From positions 1-64,000 of the forward strand of contig CAYUSA010000001.1 of the NCBI GenBank assembly GCA_964447335.1: 64,000 nucleotides of DNA. Reading direction: 5' to 3'. The DNA is from HRBIN12 sp964447335. GTDB taxonomy: Bacteria; Actinomycetota; UBA4738; HRBIN12. The position numbers and the translations under genes were made by a program. This document shows, in pieces, positions 25,667-34,507 of the stretch. The first letter of the stretch is position 1. Each line of letters starts with the position of its first letter. The notes beneath the pieces were generated by a model that saw only the letters and a list, made by a program, of their open reading frames with translations, was not told where the DNA came from and made no database searches.

Positions 25667-27043
25667 ATGGCGGTCCGTGAGACGGTTGCGTTCGATCTGG
25701 AGAAGATCGACCGCCTCATCGAGGAGGAGGAGGCCAAGCTCGAGCCGAAGCACCGCGCCTCGCTCGAGTACCGCAAGACGGCCGCGCGCCACGTGGCCGG
25801 CGGGGTGGCCTCGAGTTGGCAGGACTCGCCGCCGCACGCGATCTACGTGGACCACGGGCAGGGCAACCGCCTGTGGGACATCGACGGCAACGAGTACATC
25901 GACTTCCACCTCGGCTACGGTGCGATGGTCGTCGGCCACGCGCACCCCAAGATCGTCGAGGCGATCGAGAAGGCCGCACGCCGCGGCACGCACTTCGCGC
26001 AGCCGACGAGGGACCTCGATGTGATCGGCGAGAACCTCGCGGACCGCTTCCGGCTGCCGCTCTGGCGGTTCTGCAACTCCGGGACGGAGGCCACGCTCGA
26101 GGCCGCGAGGCTTATGCGCGCGAACACCGGGCGCGACCTGCTGATGAAGGTCGAGGGCTCGTACCACGGCCACCACGACGCGCTGATGTTCAGCGTCGTG
26201 CCGGACCCGGCGAAGATCGGCCCGCGGGAGCACCCGAACACGGTGCCCCAGGCGATGGGCCTTCCGAAGGCGTTCGAGGAGCTCGTCCGCGTGGTGCCGT
26301 TCAACGACCTCGATCTGGCCCGTCGCGCGTTCGAGGAGAACCGCGGGCGCGTCGCCGGCATGATCGTCGAGCCGGCGATGATGAACTGCGGCGTCATCAT
26401 GCCCGAACCCGGCTACCTGCAGGGCCTGAAGGATCTCTGCCACGAGCACGGTGCCTACCTCGCGTTCGACGAGGTCAAGACCGGCGCGACCATCGCCTAC
26501 GGCGGGGCCGTCGAGGTCTTCGGCGTGGTGCCGGACATCGTCTGCCTGGCGAAGGCGATCGGCGGCGGGACGCCGTGCGGGGCGATCGGCGCGACCGAGG
26601 AGCTGTATGCCCCCGTGCTCGCAGGCGAGTACGACATGGCCGGCACGTTCAACGGCAACCCGCTCACGATGGCCGCGAGCCGCGCCGCGCTCACCGAGGT
26701 CCTCACGAAGGACGCGTACGAGGGGTTCGGCGTCGTCGACGCGAAGATGAAGGAGGGGCTCCGCTCGGTGATCGAGACCCGCGGCCTCCCCGCCTACGTC
26801 ACGGGCGTGGGCGCGAAGGGCTCGGTCATCTACTCGGAGACGCCGGTGCGCGAGTACCGCGACGTGTTCGGCGTGGACGAGCGCATCACGTACCTCGCGT
26901 GGCTCTTCCAGCAGAACCGCGGCGTGTTCAAGTCGCCGTGGACGAAGCAGGAGACCTGGACCTTGTCGGTCTGGCACACCGTGGGCGACGCGCAGCGATA
27001 CGTCGACAACTTCGCCGCGTTCGCCGCGGCGGTCGCCTCCTGA
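25667..27043 (+). CDS. Class III aminotransferase (GSAM-like), paralog 1
   Basis: A 458-residue PLP enzyme resembling glutamate-1-semialdehyde aminomutase and omega-aminotransferases. It has NSGTEATLEAARLMRA (phosphate site), FDEVKTGATIAYGG and Schiff-base K296 in LAKAIGGG, then GTFNGNPLTMAAS. An N-terminal extension of about 45 residues and a C-terminal FKSPWTKQETWTLS segment are shared with two neighbouring paralogs and are not usual for HemL, so a role in heme synthesis is unlikely. Context (homocysteine methyltransferase, flavin amine oxidase) points to amine or N-methyl amino acid breakdown. Substrate unknown. Confidence 0.85.
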   Translation: MAVRETVAFDLEKIDRLIEEEEAKLEPKHRASLEYRKTAARHVAGGVASSWQDSPPHAIYVDHGQGNRLWDIDGNEYIDFHLGYGAMVVGHAHPKIVEAIEKAARRGTHFAQPTRDLDVIGENLADRFRLPLWRFCNSGTEATLEAARLMRANTGRDLLMKVEGSYHGHHDALMFSVVPDPAKIGPREHPNTVPQAMGLPKAFEELVRVVPFNDLDLARRAFEENRGRVAGMIVEPAMMNCGVIMPEPGYLQGLKDLCHEHGAYLAFDEVKTGATIAYGGAVEVFGVVPDIVCLAKAIGGGTPCGAIGATEELYAPVLAGEYDMAGTFNGNPLTMAASRAALTEVLTKDAYEGFGVVDAKMKEGLRSVIETRGLPAYVTGVGAKGSVIYSETPVREYRDVFGVDERITYLAWLFQQNRGVFKSPWTKQETWTLSVWHTVGDAQRYVDNFAAFAAAVAS

Positions 27044-27103
27044 CCCTCCCTGCCGGGTCGCGCTCGGGCGTATGCTCCGCGCACCGTGGAGCAGGAGGGA
27101 CCG

Positions 27104-28471
27104 ATGGCCGAGCGTGACCTCGTCGAGATCGACCCCGCGCGCGTCGAGGCGCTGACGAAGGAGCAGGTGGGCGTGCTCGCGGAGCGGTGGCCGCGGTCGC
27201 TGGAGTTCGCGAAGCGCGCGAGCCAGTCGCTCGCGGGCGGCGTCTCGTGCGCGTGGCACGCGCTCGACCCCTACACGCTGTACGGCTCGCACGGCGAGGG
27301 CTCGAAGCTCTGGGACATCGACGGCAACGAGTACGTCGACCTGCACTGCGGCTACGGCGTGACGATCGTCGGGCACGCCCATCCGAAGGTCGTCGAGGCC
27401 GTGAGCCGGCGGGTCGCGCTCGGCACGCACTTCGCGCTGCCGACCGAGGACTCGGTCATCGTCGCCGAGAACCTCCAGCAGCGCTTCGGCCTGCCGCTCT
27501 GGCGGTTCAAGAACACCGGCTCCGAGGCGACGGTGGACGCCGTCCGGATCATGCGCGCGGCGACGGGCCGCGACCTCATCATCAAGGTGGAGGGCGCGTA
27601 CCACGGCAGCGGCGACGGGCTCGCGTTCAGCTACTGGATCGACCCGGCCGAGGGCGGCCCCCGCGAGGCGCCGATCCCCGTCGCGAACACCGGCGGCATC
27701 CCGGCGGTGTACGGCGAGCTGCTCCGGATCGTCTCGTACAACGACCTCGCGGCCGTCGAGCGCATCCTCGCCGACGAGGGCGACCGCGTGGCCGGCATGA
27801 TCCTCGAGCCGATCATGATGAACTCGGGAGTGATCCTGCCCGACGAGGGCTACCTGGCGTCCCTGCGCGACCTCCTGCACCGGCACGGCGCGCTCCTCGC
27901 CTTCGACGAGGTGAAGACCGGCGTGACGATCGCGCCGGGCGGCGCGGTCGAGTGGAGCGGCGTGACGCCCGACCTCGTGACCCTCGCGAAGGCGATCGGC
28001 GGTGGGATCCCGATCTCGGCGATCGGCGGGACCGAGGAGGTGATGCGCGTCGTGTTCGACGGCACGATGGACCAGGAGGGCACGTTCAACGCGAACCCGC
28101 TGTCGGTCGCCGCAGCCCGCGTCGTCCTGTCCGAGATCCTCACGCCCGAGGTCTACGTGCGCTTCGACGCGCAGGATCGGGTGCTGGCGGGGGGCATAGA
28201 CGACCTCGTGCGGCGGTACCGCCTTCCAGCAACCGTTGTGTCCGTGCGGTGCCGCGGCTCGGTCCACATGCGCGCCGAGCCCGTCCGCGACTTCCGCGAC
28301 CACGTCGAAACCGACGGCGCGCTCGCGCACCTGTCCTGGCTGTACCAGCTGAACGGCGGCGTCTTCCCACCGGCGGGCGACCCCTGGACGTTCTCGATCG
28401 CGCACACCGACGAGGACCTGGCGCGGGCGGTCGACGCGTTCGAGGGGTTCGCCGCCGATGTGACGGGATAG
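27104..28471 (+). CDS. Class III aminotransferase (GSAM-like), paralog 2
   Basis: A 455-residue paralog starting at the ATG at 27104 with GCAGGAGGGA upstream. PLP-site features: NTGSEATVDAVRIMRA, FDEVKTGVTIAPGG and K296 in LAKAIGGG. It is the most divergent of the three: YHGSGDGLAFSYW replaces YHGHHDALM, and the C-terminal FKSPW segment is FPPAGDPWTF. It therefore probably has a different amino donor or acceptor. The alpha/beta hydrolase gene follows after four bases, so the two are probably one transcript. Confidence 0.85.
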   Translation: MAERDLVEIDPARVEALTKEQVGVLAERWPRSLEFAKRASQSLAGGVSCAWHALDPYTLYGSHGEGSKLWDIDGNEYVDLHCGYGVTIVGHAHPKVVEAVSRRVALGTHFALPTEDSVIVAENLQQRFGLPLWRFKNTGSEATVDAVRIMRAATGRDLIIKVEGAYHGSGDGLAFSYWIDPAEGGPREAPIPVANTGGIPAVYGELLRIVSYNDLAAVERILADEGDRVAGMILEPIMMNSGVILPDEGYLASLRDLLHRHGALLAFDEVKTGVTIAPGGAVEWSGVTPDLVTLAKAIGGGIPISAIGGTEEVMRVVFDGTMDQEGTFNANPLSVAAARVVLSEILTPEVYVRFDAQDRVLAGGIDDLVRRYRLPATVVSVRCRGSVHMRAEPVRDFRDHVETDGALAHLSWLYQLNGGVFPPAGDPWTFSIAHTDEDLARAVDAFEGFAADVTG

Positions 28472-28475
28472 CTCG

Positions 28476-29375
28476 ATGGACGCCACGATGCTCGTGGGCA
28501 CGCTACCCGAGGGCCGCGCCCTCGAGGCGCGCGTCACCGGACCCGAAGAGGGCACGCTCCTCGTCTTCCACCACGGTAGCCCCGGCGCGGCCGTGCCGTT
28601 CCCGACGCTGGAGCAGGCCGCGGCCGAGCGCGGGATCCGGCTGCTCTGGTACTCGAGACCCGGGTTCGGCGGCTCGAGCCGTCAGCCGGGTCGGACGGTG
28701 GGGGACTGCGCGGCCGATGTCGCGACGCTCGCCGACCACCTCGGCGCCGAGCGGTTCCTCACGGCCGGGTGGTCGGGGGCCGGCCCCCACGCCCTCGCGT
28801 GCGCCGCGCTGCTGCCCGAGCGGGTGATGGCGGCGGCGACCATCGCGGGGGTCGCGCCCTACGACGCCGAGGGCCTCGACTGGACCGCCGACATGGGCGA
28901 GGACAACCAGATCGAGTACCCGCTCGCGGCGACCGACCCGGACGCGCACCTCGAGTGGATCCGCGTCAAGGCGGAGGGCCTCGCGACGATCCGTGCCGGG
29001 GACGTCGTGGCCGCCATGCGGACGCTCATCTCCGATGTCGACGAGGCGTCGCTCACCGGCGAGCTCGGCGAGGTGGTCGCCGCGTCGTTCCGCTCCGCGT
29101 TCCGCGACGGCCCCTGGGGCTGGCGGGACGACGATCTCGCGTTCGTGGCGCCGTGGGGGTTCGACCTCTCCGAGATCCGCGTGCCCGTCACGATCTGGCA
29201 GGGGCGGCACGACCTGATGGTGCCGTTCGCGCACGGGGAGTGGCTCCTCGCGCACGTCCCAACGGCGCGCTCGGGCCTTCGTCCGGAGCACGGCCACCTG
29301 TCGCTCGCGGTGGGCTCGATCGGCGAGATCCTCGACGACCTGCTCGAGGCCGGCGGCCTCCGCCCACGGCGCTAG
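28476..29375 (+). CDS. Alpha/beta hydrolase
   Basis: A 299-residue cytoplasmic hydrolase. The catalytic triad is visible: nucleophile S100 in AGWSGAGPHA, D246 in GRHDLMVP and H274 in EHGHLSL. The oxyanion region FHHGSPGA (HGxPG) is near residue 33. The fold covers esterases, lactonases, amidases and haloalkane dehalogenases, and nothing seen selects one. It sits between two aminotransferase paralogs, four bases after paralog 2, so it probably processes an ester, amide or lactone in the same pathway. Confidence 0.85.
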   Translation: MDATMLVGTLPEGRALEARVTGPEEGTLLVFHHGSPGAAVPFPTLEQAAAERGIRLLWYSRPGFGGSSRQPGRTVGDCAADVATLADHLGAERFLTAGWSGAGPHALACAALLPERVMAAATIAGVAPYDAEGLDWTADMGEDNQIEYPLAATDPDAHLEWIRVKAEGLATIRAGDVVAAMRTLISDVDEASLTGELGEVVAASFRSAFRDGPWGWRDDDLAFVAPWGFDLSEIRVPVTIWQGRHDLMVPFAHGEWLLAHVPTARSGLRPEHGHLSLAVGSIGEILDDLLEAGGLRPRR

Positions 29376-29392
29376 ACTGAACGACCAGTCAA
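29373..29392 (+). promoter_or_regulatory. -10 box and operator-like palindrome before aminotransferase 3
   Basis: TAGACT (29373-29378) is followed at once by TGAACGACCAGTCAA (29378-29392), which matches the element at 25627-25642 in sequence and in position relative to the -10 box. A protein bound here would block the transcription start. Confidence 0.55.
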
Positions 29393-29412
29393 ACCGAGCC
29401 AGGAGGGCCGGG

Positions 29413-30789
29413 ATGTCCGCCGACCATGTCGAGATCGACCTCGAGCTCGTCGACGAGCTCATCCGCCGCGAGGAGCAAGCACTCGCCGACAAGCAGCCAC
29501 GCTCGATCGCGTACCAGAAGGAGGCGAGCCACCGCCTGCCCGGCGGCGTCTCGTCGTCGTGGCAGACCGCACCCCCGCACCCGATCTACGTGAGCCACGG
29601 CAAGGGCTCGAAGGTGTGGGACCTCGACGGGAACGAGTTCGTCGACTACCACAACGGGTACGGCGTCATGATCGTCGGCCACGCGCACCCGAAGATCGTG
29701 GAGGCCGTCCAGCGCCGGGTCGAGCTCGGCACGCATTTCGCGCAGCCGACCGAGGACGCCCTCATCGTGGCCGAGAACCTCGCCGAGCGCACCGGGCTGC
29801 CGTTCTGGCGGTTCGGCAACTCGGGCACCGAGGCGACCCTCGACGCGTCCCGGCTGATGCGAGCGGCGACCGGGCGGGACATGCTCCTCAAGTGCGAGGG
29901 CATCTACCACGGTCACCACGACGCGCTGATGGTGTCCGTGTACCCGAGCCCCGACACGTGGGGACCGCACGAGCGCCCGAACTCGGTGGCGCAGACCCCG
30001 GGCCTGCCGCAGTCGTACGTCGAGCTCACGCGCGTCGTCCCGTTCAACGATCCCGAGGGCGTGAAGCGGATCTTCGAGGAGTTCCCGGACCAGATCGCCG
30101 GCATGATCATCGAGCCTTGCATGACGAACCTCGGCGTCACGCTGCCCGAGCCCGGCTACCTCGCCTCGATCAAGGAGACGTGCCACGCGAACGGCGCCTT
30201 CCTCGCGTTCGACGAGGTGAAGACCGGCGCGACGATCGCATGGGGCGGCGCGATCGAGGCCTTCGGCGTGACGCCCGACCTCGTGTGCTTCGCGAAGGCG
30301 CTCGGCGGCGGCCTGCCGTGTGGGGCCATCGGCGGCGTCGAGGAGATCATGAACCTCGTGGAACGCGGCAAGGTCGACCAGGTCGGCACGTTCAACGGCA
30401 ACCCGCTCACGCTCGCTGCCTCGCGCGCGGCGCTCACCGAGATCCTCACGAAGGACGCCTACCCGCGGTTCGACGAGCTCCACGGCATCATCCGGGGCGG
30501 CGTGCAGGAGGTCATCGACCGGTACCGCCTGCCGGCGACCATCACGACCCTCGGCGCCAAGGGCGGGGTGAACTGGAAGGCCGAGCGCATGCGCGAGTTC
30601 CGCGACGCGACCGACATCGACGACCGCGTGAGCTACGCGGCGTGGCTGTGGCAGCTCACTCGCGGGATCTTCAAGTCACCGTGGGCGAAGTGGGAGAGCT
30701 GGACGCTCACCGTCGCCCACGGCGACGAGGACGCCCAGCGCTACGTCGACAACTTCGGGGCGTTCGCGGCCGCGATCACGCAGGGGTAA
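29413..30789 (+). CDS. Class III aminotransferase (GSAM-like), paralog 3
   Basis: A 458-residue paralog, closer to paralog 1 (shared GGVSSSWQTAPPHPIYV, IYHGHHDALM, GTFNGNPLTLAAS and FKSPWAKWESWTL). PLP site: NSGTEATLDASRLMRA, FDEVKTGATIAWGG and K295 in FAKALGGG. AGGAGGG precedes the ATG. It shares an operator-like element with paralog 1, so these two may be co-regulated. Likely function is transamination of an omega-amine or amino acid derivative in the same pathway as the methyltransferase and flavin oxidase downstream. Confidence 0.85.
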   Translation: MSADHVEIDLELVDELIRREEQALADKQPRSIAYQKEASHRLPGGVSSSWQTAPPHPIYVSHGKGSKVWDLDGNEFVDYHNGYGVMIVGHAHPKIVEAVQRRVELGTHFAQPTEDALIVAENLAERTGLPFWRFGNSGTEATLDASRLMRAATGRDMLLKCEGIYHGHHDALMVSVYPSPDTWGPHERPNSVAQTPGLPQSYVELTRVVPFNDPEGVKRIFEEFPDQIAGMIIEPCMTNLGVTLPEPGYLASIKETCHANGAFLAFDEVKTGATIAWGGAIEAFGVTPDLVCFAKALGGGLPCGAIGGVEEIMNLVERGKVDQVGTFNGNPLTLAASRAALTEILTKDAYPRFDELHGIIRGGVQEVIDRYRLPATITTLGAKGGVNWKAERMREFRDATDIDDRVSYAAWLWQLTRGIFKSPWAKWESWTLTVAHGDEDAQRYVDNFGAFAAAITQG

Positions 30790-30932
30790 GCTCCGCCGTC
30801 ATGGAACGAGCAGACCTCGGCGGTCGGCGTCGGGCCGGCCGGTGACGCCGCTCGTCCTGGACGCTTCCTCGCGCGGTGCTGAGCGCCTGGCGCCGAGCCT
30901 CCGGGCCGCAGCGCCGGCGTAAGCTCTGTCTC

Positions 30933-31400
30933 GTGGCGGTGACCGTCACGAGCTTCCGGCCGGAGCATCGCGCGGCCGTCCGAGACCTCCTGGTCGAGCA
31001 CGGCTGGGAGGAGCCGTTCGTGGAGGGGCAGCTCGGGGCGCTGGACTGGCTCGCCGACGAGCCCGTCGACGGCCGGGCGTTCACCGCGGTCGTCCAGGGC
31101 GAGCCCGCGGGCTACGTGTCGGTGCAGTTCCACCACTGGAACCGGCTCGCGCAGATCCACGGGCTCGCCGTTCGAGCGCGGCTGCATCGGCGCGGCATCG
31201 CGTCGGCGCTCGTCGCCGAGGCCGAGTGCGCCGCGCGAGCGTGGGGCGCTCGCGGCACGTACGTGCACACGCCGGTCACGAACGCGGCCGGCCGGGCCTT
31301 CTACGAGGCGCTCGGCTACCGCGAGGCCTACACGATGCCGCGCTTCTACGCCGACGGCGTCGACGGCGTCACCTACCAGCGCTTCTTCGACCGCTCGTGA
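30933..31400 (+). CDS. GNAT-family N-acetyltransferase
   Basis: A 155-residue acetyl-CoA-dependent acyltransferase. The fold is shown by IHGLAVRARLHRRGIASALV (motif A, acetyl-CoA pyrophosphate binding) and AAGRAFYEALGYREAY (motif B). The start is a GTG at 30933 (or 30939). TAAGCT lies seven bases before it, suggesting a leaderless transcript. A 14-codon ORF upstream (30805-30849) looks fortuitous. The acceptor is unknown. Confidence 0.85.
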   Translation: MAVTVTSFRPEHRAAVRDLLVEHGWEEPFVEGQLGALDWLADEPVDGRAFTAVVQGEPAGYVSVQFHHWNRLAQIHGLAVRARLHRRGIASALVAEAECAARAWGARGTYVHTPVTNAAGRAFYEALGYREAYTMPRFYADGVDGVTYQRFFDRS

Positions 31401-31442
31401 CTCCCGGTCACGAGCGTGATTCGGCCTCCGACCGGGGCCGTC

Positions 31443-31463
31443 CGTAGACTGCGTGACTCTACG
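31443..31463. promoter_or_regulatory. -10 box within an inverted repeat before the methyltransferase operon
   Basis: CGTAGA-N9-TCTACG is a perfect 6-9-6 inverted repeat that includes the -10-like TAGACT (31445-31450). The methyltransferase ATG is at 31478. A repressor bound here would cover the -10 box. The sequence differs from the aminotransferase operators. Confidence 0.4.
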
Positions 31464-31477
31464 TCGAAGGGAAGGAC

Positions 31478-32473
31478 ATGCCGAAGGGGATCCTGGAGCG
31501 CCTGGCCGAGGGCCCGGTGCTCGGCGACGGCGGCTACCTGCTCGAGCTCGAGAAGCGGGGCTACGTGCAGGCGGGGCCGTTCACGCCCGAGGTCGCGATC
31601 GAGCACCCGGACGCGCTCGAGCAGCTCCACCGCGAGTTCCTGCGCGCCGGGGCCGAGTTCCTCACGACGATGACCTTCTACGCGAGCGACGACAAGCTCG
31701 AGACCGTCGGCATGAAGGACAAGGTCGACGAGATCAACCGCAACGCGGTCGTCATCGCGCGGAAGGTCGCCGCCGAGGGCGATGCGCTCGTCGCGGGCGA
31801 CCTCTCGCTCACGTGGGCGTACGACCCCGCCGACCCCGCGAGCGCCGACCACGTGCGGGCGCTGTTCGACCGCCAGCTGCAGGACATGACCGATGCCGGC
31901 GGTGTCGACCTGTGGGTCGGCGAGACGTTCAGCTACCTCGGCGAGGCGCTCCTGTTCGTCGAGCGCGCGAAGGCGACCGGCGTGCCGGTGATGGTGACGA
32001 TGTCGTTCGAGCAGCCCGAGCCCCGCGCGTACGAGGGCGACACCCCCGCCGAGTGCGCGAAGAAGCTCGCGGCCGCGGGCGCCGACATCGTCGGCGTCAA
32101 CTGCCTGAACGGTCCCGACCAGCAGCTGCCGATCGCCATCGAGATGCGGCAGGCGACCGACGCCTACATCGCCGTCCAGCCCGTCGCGTACCGCACGACG
32201 AGCGACCGGCCCGACTTCACGAGCTGGCCCAACTTCCCGTACGCGCTCTCGCCGATGCAGCTCTCGCGGGGCGAGATGGCCGACTTCGCCGCGAAGGCGA
32301 ACGAGGCCGGGATCCACGTCATCGGCTCGTGCTGCGGCTCGGTCGCCGAGCATGTGCGCGCGATGGGCAAGGCGATCGGCAAGGTCCCCTCCGGCGAGCG
32401 CGGGTGGAAGAGCCCGACCGGCAAGCCGATGTCCGGCTACGAGTACTACGCCCACACCGAGACCGAGGTCTGA
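31478..32473 (+). CDS. Homocysteine S-methyltransferase family (betaine-type)
   Basis: A 331-residue zinc-dependent methyltransferase that would transfer a methyl group to homocysteine or another thiol. The three zinc ligands are present: C209 in GVNCLNGP and C285-C286 in GSCCGS. GDGGYLLELEKRGY near the N terminus is typical of the BHMT-like branch. One base separates its TGA from the GTG of the flavin oxidase gene, so the two are co-translated. A methyltransferase with an N-methyl amine oxidase suggests stepwise demethylation of a betaine or N-methyl amino acid. Confidence 0.9.
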   Translation: MPKGILERLAEGPVLGDGGYLLELEKRGYVQAGPFTPEVAIEHPDALEQLHREFLRAGAEFLTTMTFYASDDKLETVGMKDKVDEINRNAVVIARKVAAEGDALVAGDLSLTWAYDPADPASADHVRALFDRQLQDMTDAGGVDLWVGETFSYLGEALLFVERAKATGVPVMVTMSFEQPEPRAYEGDTPAECAKKLAAAGADIVGVNCLNGPDQQLPIAIEMRQATDAYIAVQPVAYRTTSDRPDFTSWPNFPYALSPMQLSRGEMADFAAKANEAGIHVIGSCCGSVAEHVRAMGKAIGKVPSGERGWKSPTGKPMSGYEYYAHTETEV

Positions 32474-32474
32474 G

Positions 32475-33647
32475 GTGCCCGAGCGGCGCGAGTTCGAGGT
32501 CGCCGTCGTCGGCCTCGGCGGACTCGGCTCGGCCGCCGCGTACTGGGCGTCCCACCGTGCGGGCGCCGGCGTGCTCGGGCTCGAGCGGTTCGAGCTCGGG
32601 CACGAGCGCGGGGCCTCGCAGGACCACTCGCGCCTCATCCGGCTCAGCTACCACGCGCCGCACTACGTCCGCTTCGCGCAGGACGCGTACCGCGCGTGGG
32701 CGCAGGTCGAGGAGGAGTCGGGCGAGCAGATCGTGTTCCGGACGGGCGGCATCGACCTGTATCCGGAGAGCGCGTACGGCTGGATGGACGACTACACGGC
32801 GGCGCTCGACGAGGTCGGCATCGCCCACGGATGGATGGACGCGGACGAGGTCATGCGCCGGTGGCCGCAGTGGAACCTCACGCCGGACGTCCGCGCGATG
32901 TTCCAGGCCGAGACCGGCATCGTCGCGGCCGCGACGGGCAACGCCGCTCATCGCCGACTCGCCGTCCGGAACGGTGCCAGGCTCGTGGACCGGGCGCGCG
33001 TGACCCGGGTCGAAGAGGCCGGGGGGATGTACGAGCTGCACTCGGAGGCGGGAACGTTCCGCGCGGAACGGCTGATCCTCACGACCGACGCGTGGACGAA
33101 TGAGCTGCTCGAGCAGCTCTGGCGCCCGATCAACCTCACCGTGACCCAGGAGCAGGTGCACTACTACGCCTCGCGCGACCTCGAGGCGTTCGCGCCCGAG
33201 CGCTTCCCGGTCTGGATCTGGATGGGCGCCCCGTCCTTCTACGGGTTCCCGGCGTTCGGCGAGCCCGGCGCGAAGATCGGCCAGGACGTCGGGGGGCGCG
33301 AGGTGACCGGCGACACGCGCTCGTTCGAGCCCGACCCGGAGTACGCGGCCACGCTCGACGCCTTCATGCAGGACCACCTGCCTGGGGGTTTCGGCCCGTA
33401 CCTGAAGCGCAAGACGTGCCTGTACACGATGACGCCCGACCGCGACTTCGTGATCGACCTCGTGCCCGGGCACGGGCACGCGGCGGTCGGCCAGGGCGCG
33501 GCGCACGCGTTCAAGTTCGCGAGCGCGTACGGCAGGTCGCTCGTCGAGCTCGTCTTCGACGGTGAGACGGAGTCCGATGTCACGGCCTGGGGCATCGGCC
33601 GCGAGGTCCTCACGATGGCCGACCCCACGAGGAGCTTCACCATGTAG
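32475..33647 (+). CDS. Sarcosine-oxidase-like FAD amine oxidase
   Basis: A 390-residue flavoenzyme of the monomeric sarcosine oxidase / N-methyltryptophan oxidase family. The dinucleotide site is VVGLGGLGSAAAYW near the N terminus. C315 in KTCLYTMTPDRDF matches the cysteine that binds FAD covalently in this family. It would oxidise a secondary or N-methyl amine to an imine and then an aldehyde, making H2O2. The GTG at 32475 is the start because the longer open frame overlaps the methyltransferase gene. Substrate is uncertain (sarcosine, dimethylglycine, N-methyl amino acid). Confidence 0.9.
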   Translation: MPERREFEVAVVGLGGLGSAAAYWASHRAGAGVLGLERFELGHERGASQDHSRLIRLSYHAPHYVRFAQDAYRAWAQVEEESGEQIVFRTGGIDLYPESAYGWMDDYTAALDEVGIAHGWMDADEVMRRWPQWNLTPDVRAMFQAETGIVAAATGNAAHRRLAVRNGARLVDRARVTRVEEAGGMYELHSEAGTFRAERLILTTDAWTNELLEQLWRPINLTVTQEQVHYYASRDLEAFAPERFPVWIWMGAPSFYGFPAFGEPGAKIGQDVGGREVTGDTRSFEPDPEYAATLDAFMQDHLPGGFGPYLKRKTCLYTMTPDRDFVIDLVPGHGHAAVGQGAAHAFKFASAYGRSLVELVFDGETESDVTAWGIGREVLTMADPTRSFTM

Positions 33648-33694
33648 CCGGACGGCGTATCGACCCGGCCGAAGGTCGCTACTACGGTCCCCTC

Positions 33695-34417
33695 ATGAAG
33701 CTTCGGATCGCCCTCGTCTCGCTCGTCGCGATCGCCCTCGTCTCGCTCGTCGCGGCGCCCGCGTCTGCCACCTTGACCTCGCAGGTCCAGGGCGGGGTGC
33801 TCACCGTGACGGGGGACGCGGATCCTGAGGTCCTGATCCTGTCGTGCTCGGGCGGCGACGTCGAGGTCAACTCCGCCGACCCGGGGAGCGGTGCCGCCGC
33901 GTGCGCCGACCTCACCGGCATCGAGGTGCGGACGGGCGACGGCAACGACCGCATCCTGCTGCCCGACGTCACGCCGAGCGAGTTCCCCTCGCTCACTTCG
34001 ATCCTCGTGGACGCGGGGGGCGACTGGGACTACGTGCTCGGCAGCCCGGATGATGACGACCTGCAAGGCGGGATCGACGACGACACCATCCTTCCCGGCG
34101 GCGGGCACGACGCGGTGGACGGCGGCGACGGGAGCGACGAGCTCGAGGTCAACGGCACGAAGGGGCTGACGCTGACGAACGGCCGACTCGTCGACGGCGA
34201 CGCCGTCGCCGCGCTGGACTCGATCGAGGAGGTCCACATCTCGACGGCCGCGCGGAGCGTCGTGATCGACTCCCTCGGCGGGGACGACGGCAAGGACGTC
34301 ATCCGGGGGCAGGCCGGCAACGACGACCTCATGGGCGGCGATGGACGCGATCGCTGCATCGGCGGCCCCGGCGGTGACCGCTTCGTGAGCTGCGAGTACA
34401 TCGACCACGTCCCCTAG
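33695..34417 (+). CDS. Secreted protein with RTX-type calcium-binding repeats
   Basis: A 240-residue exported protein. The signal peptide is MKLRIALVSLVAIALVSLVAAPASA. Several GGxGxDxx-like repeats (GDGNDRIL, GGDWDYVLGSPDDDDLQGG, GGGHDAVDGGDGSDEL, GQAGNDDLMGGDGRDRC) form an RTX beta-roll that would bind calcium outside the cell. No enzymatic domain is present. The C-terminal C-I-G-G-P-G-G-D-R-F-V-S-C segment is like the tail of the sialidase-like protein at 14723. Confidence 0.8.
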   Translation: MKLRIALVSLVAIALVSLVAAPASATLTSQVQGGVLTVTGDADPEVLILSCSGGDVEVNSADPGSGAAACADLTGIEVRTGDGNDRILLPDVTPSEFPSLTSILVDAGGDWDYVLGSPDDDDLQGGIDDDTILPGGGHDAVDGGDGSDELEVNGTKGLTLTNGRLVDGDAVAALDSIEEVHISTAARSVVIDSLGGDDGKDVIRGQAGNDDLMGGDGRDRCIGGPGGDRFVSCEYIDHVP

Positions 34418-34450
34418 GTCGCGCCGTCCGAACGGGCAGCGGGAGATGCG

Positions 34451-34482
34451 GACGGGGCGCGCCCGGGCGGACGCGCCCCGTC
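34451..34482. terminator. Hairpin after the RTX-repeat gene
   Basis: GACGGGGCGCG (34451-34461) and CGCGCCCCGTC (34472-34482) form a perfect eleven-base-pair stem with a ten-base loop. It lies 34 bases after the stop at 34417 and could also end transcription from the opposite side. Confidence 0.6.
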
Positions 34483-34507
34483 CTGTGAGGTCCGGTGGGG
34501 GTGGACC

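Noticed and set aside
25559..28555. 998-codon minus-strand open frame
   Set aside because: It is antisense to two well-supported aminotransferase genes and is rich in Arg/Ala/Asp/Val of the type produced by reading high-GC genes backwards. It has no recognisable domain.
30805..30849. 14-codon ORF after aminotransferase 3
   Set aside because: It has no ribosome-binding site and Arg/Gly-rich content. The TAAGCT upstream could be a promoter, but nothing supports a peptide.
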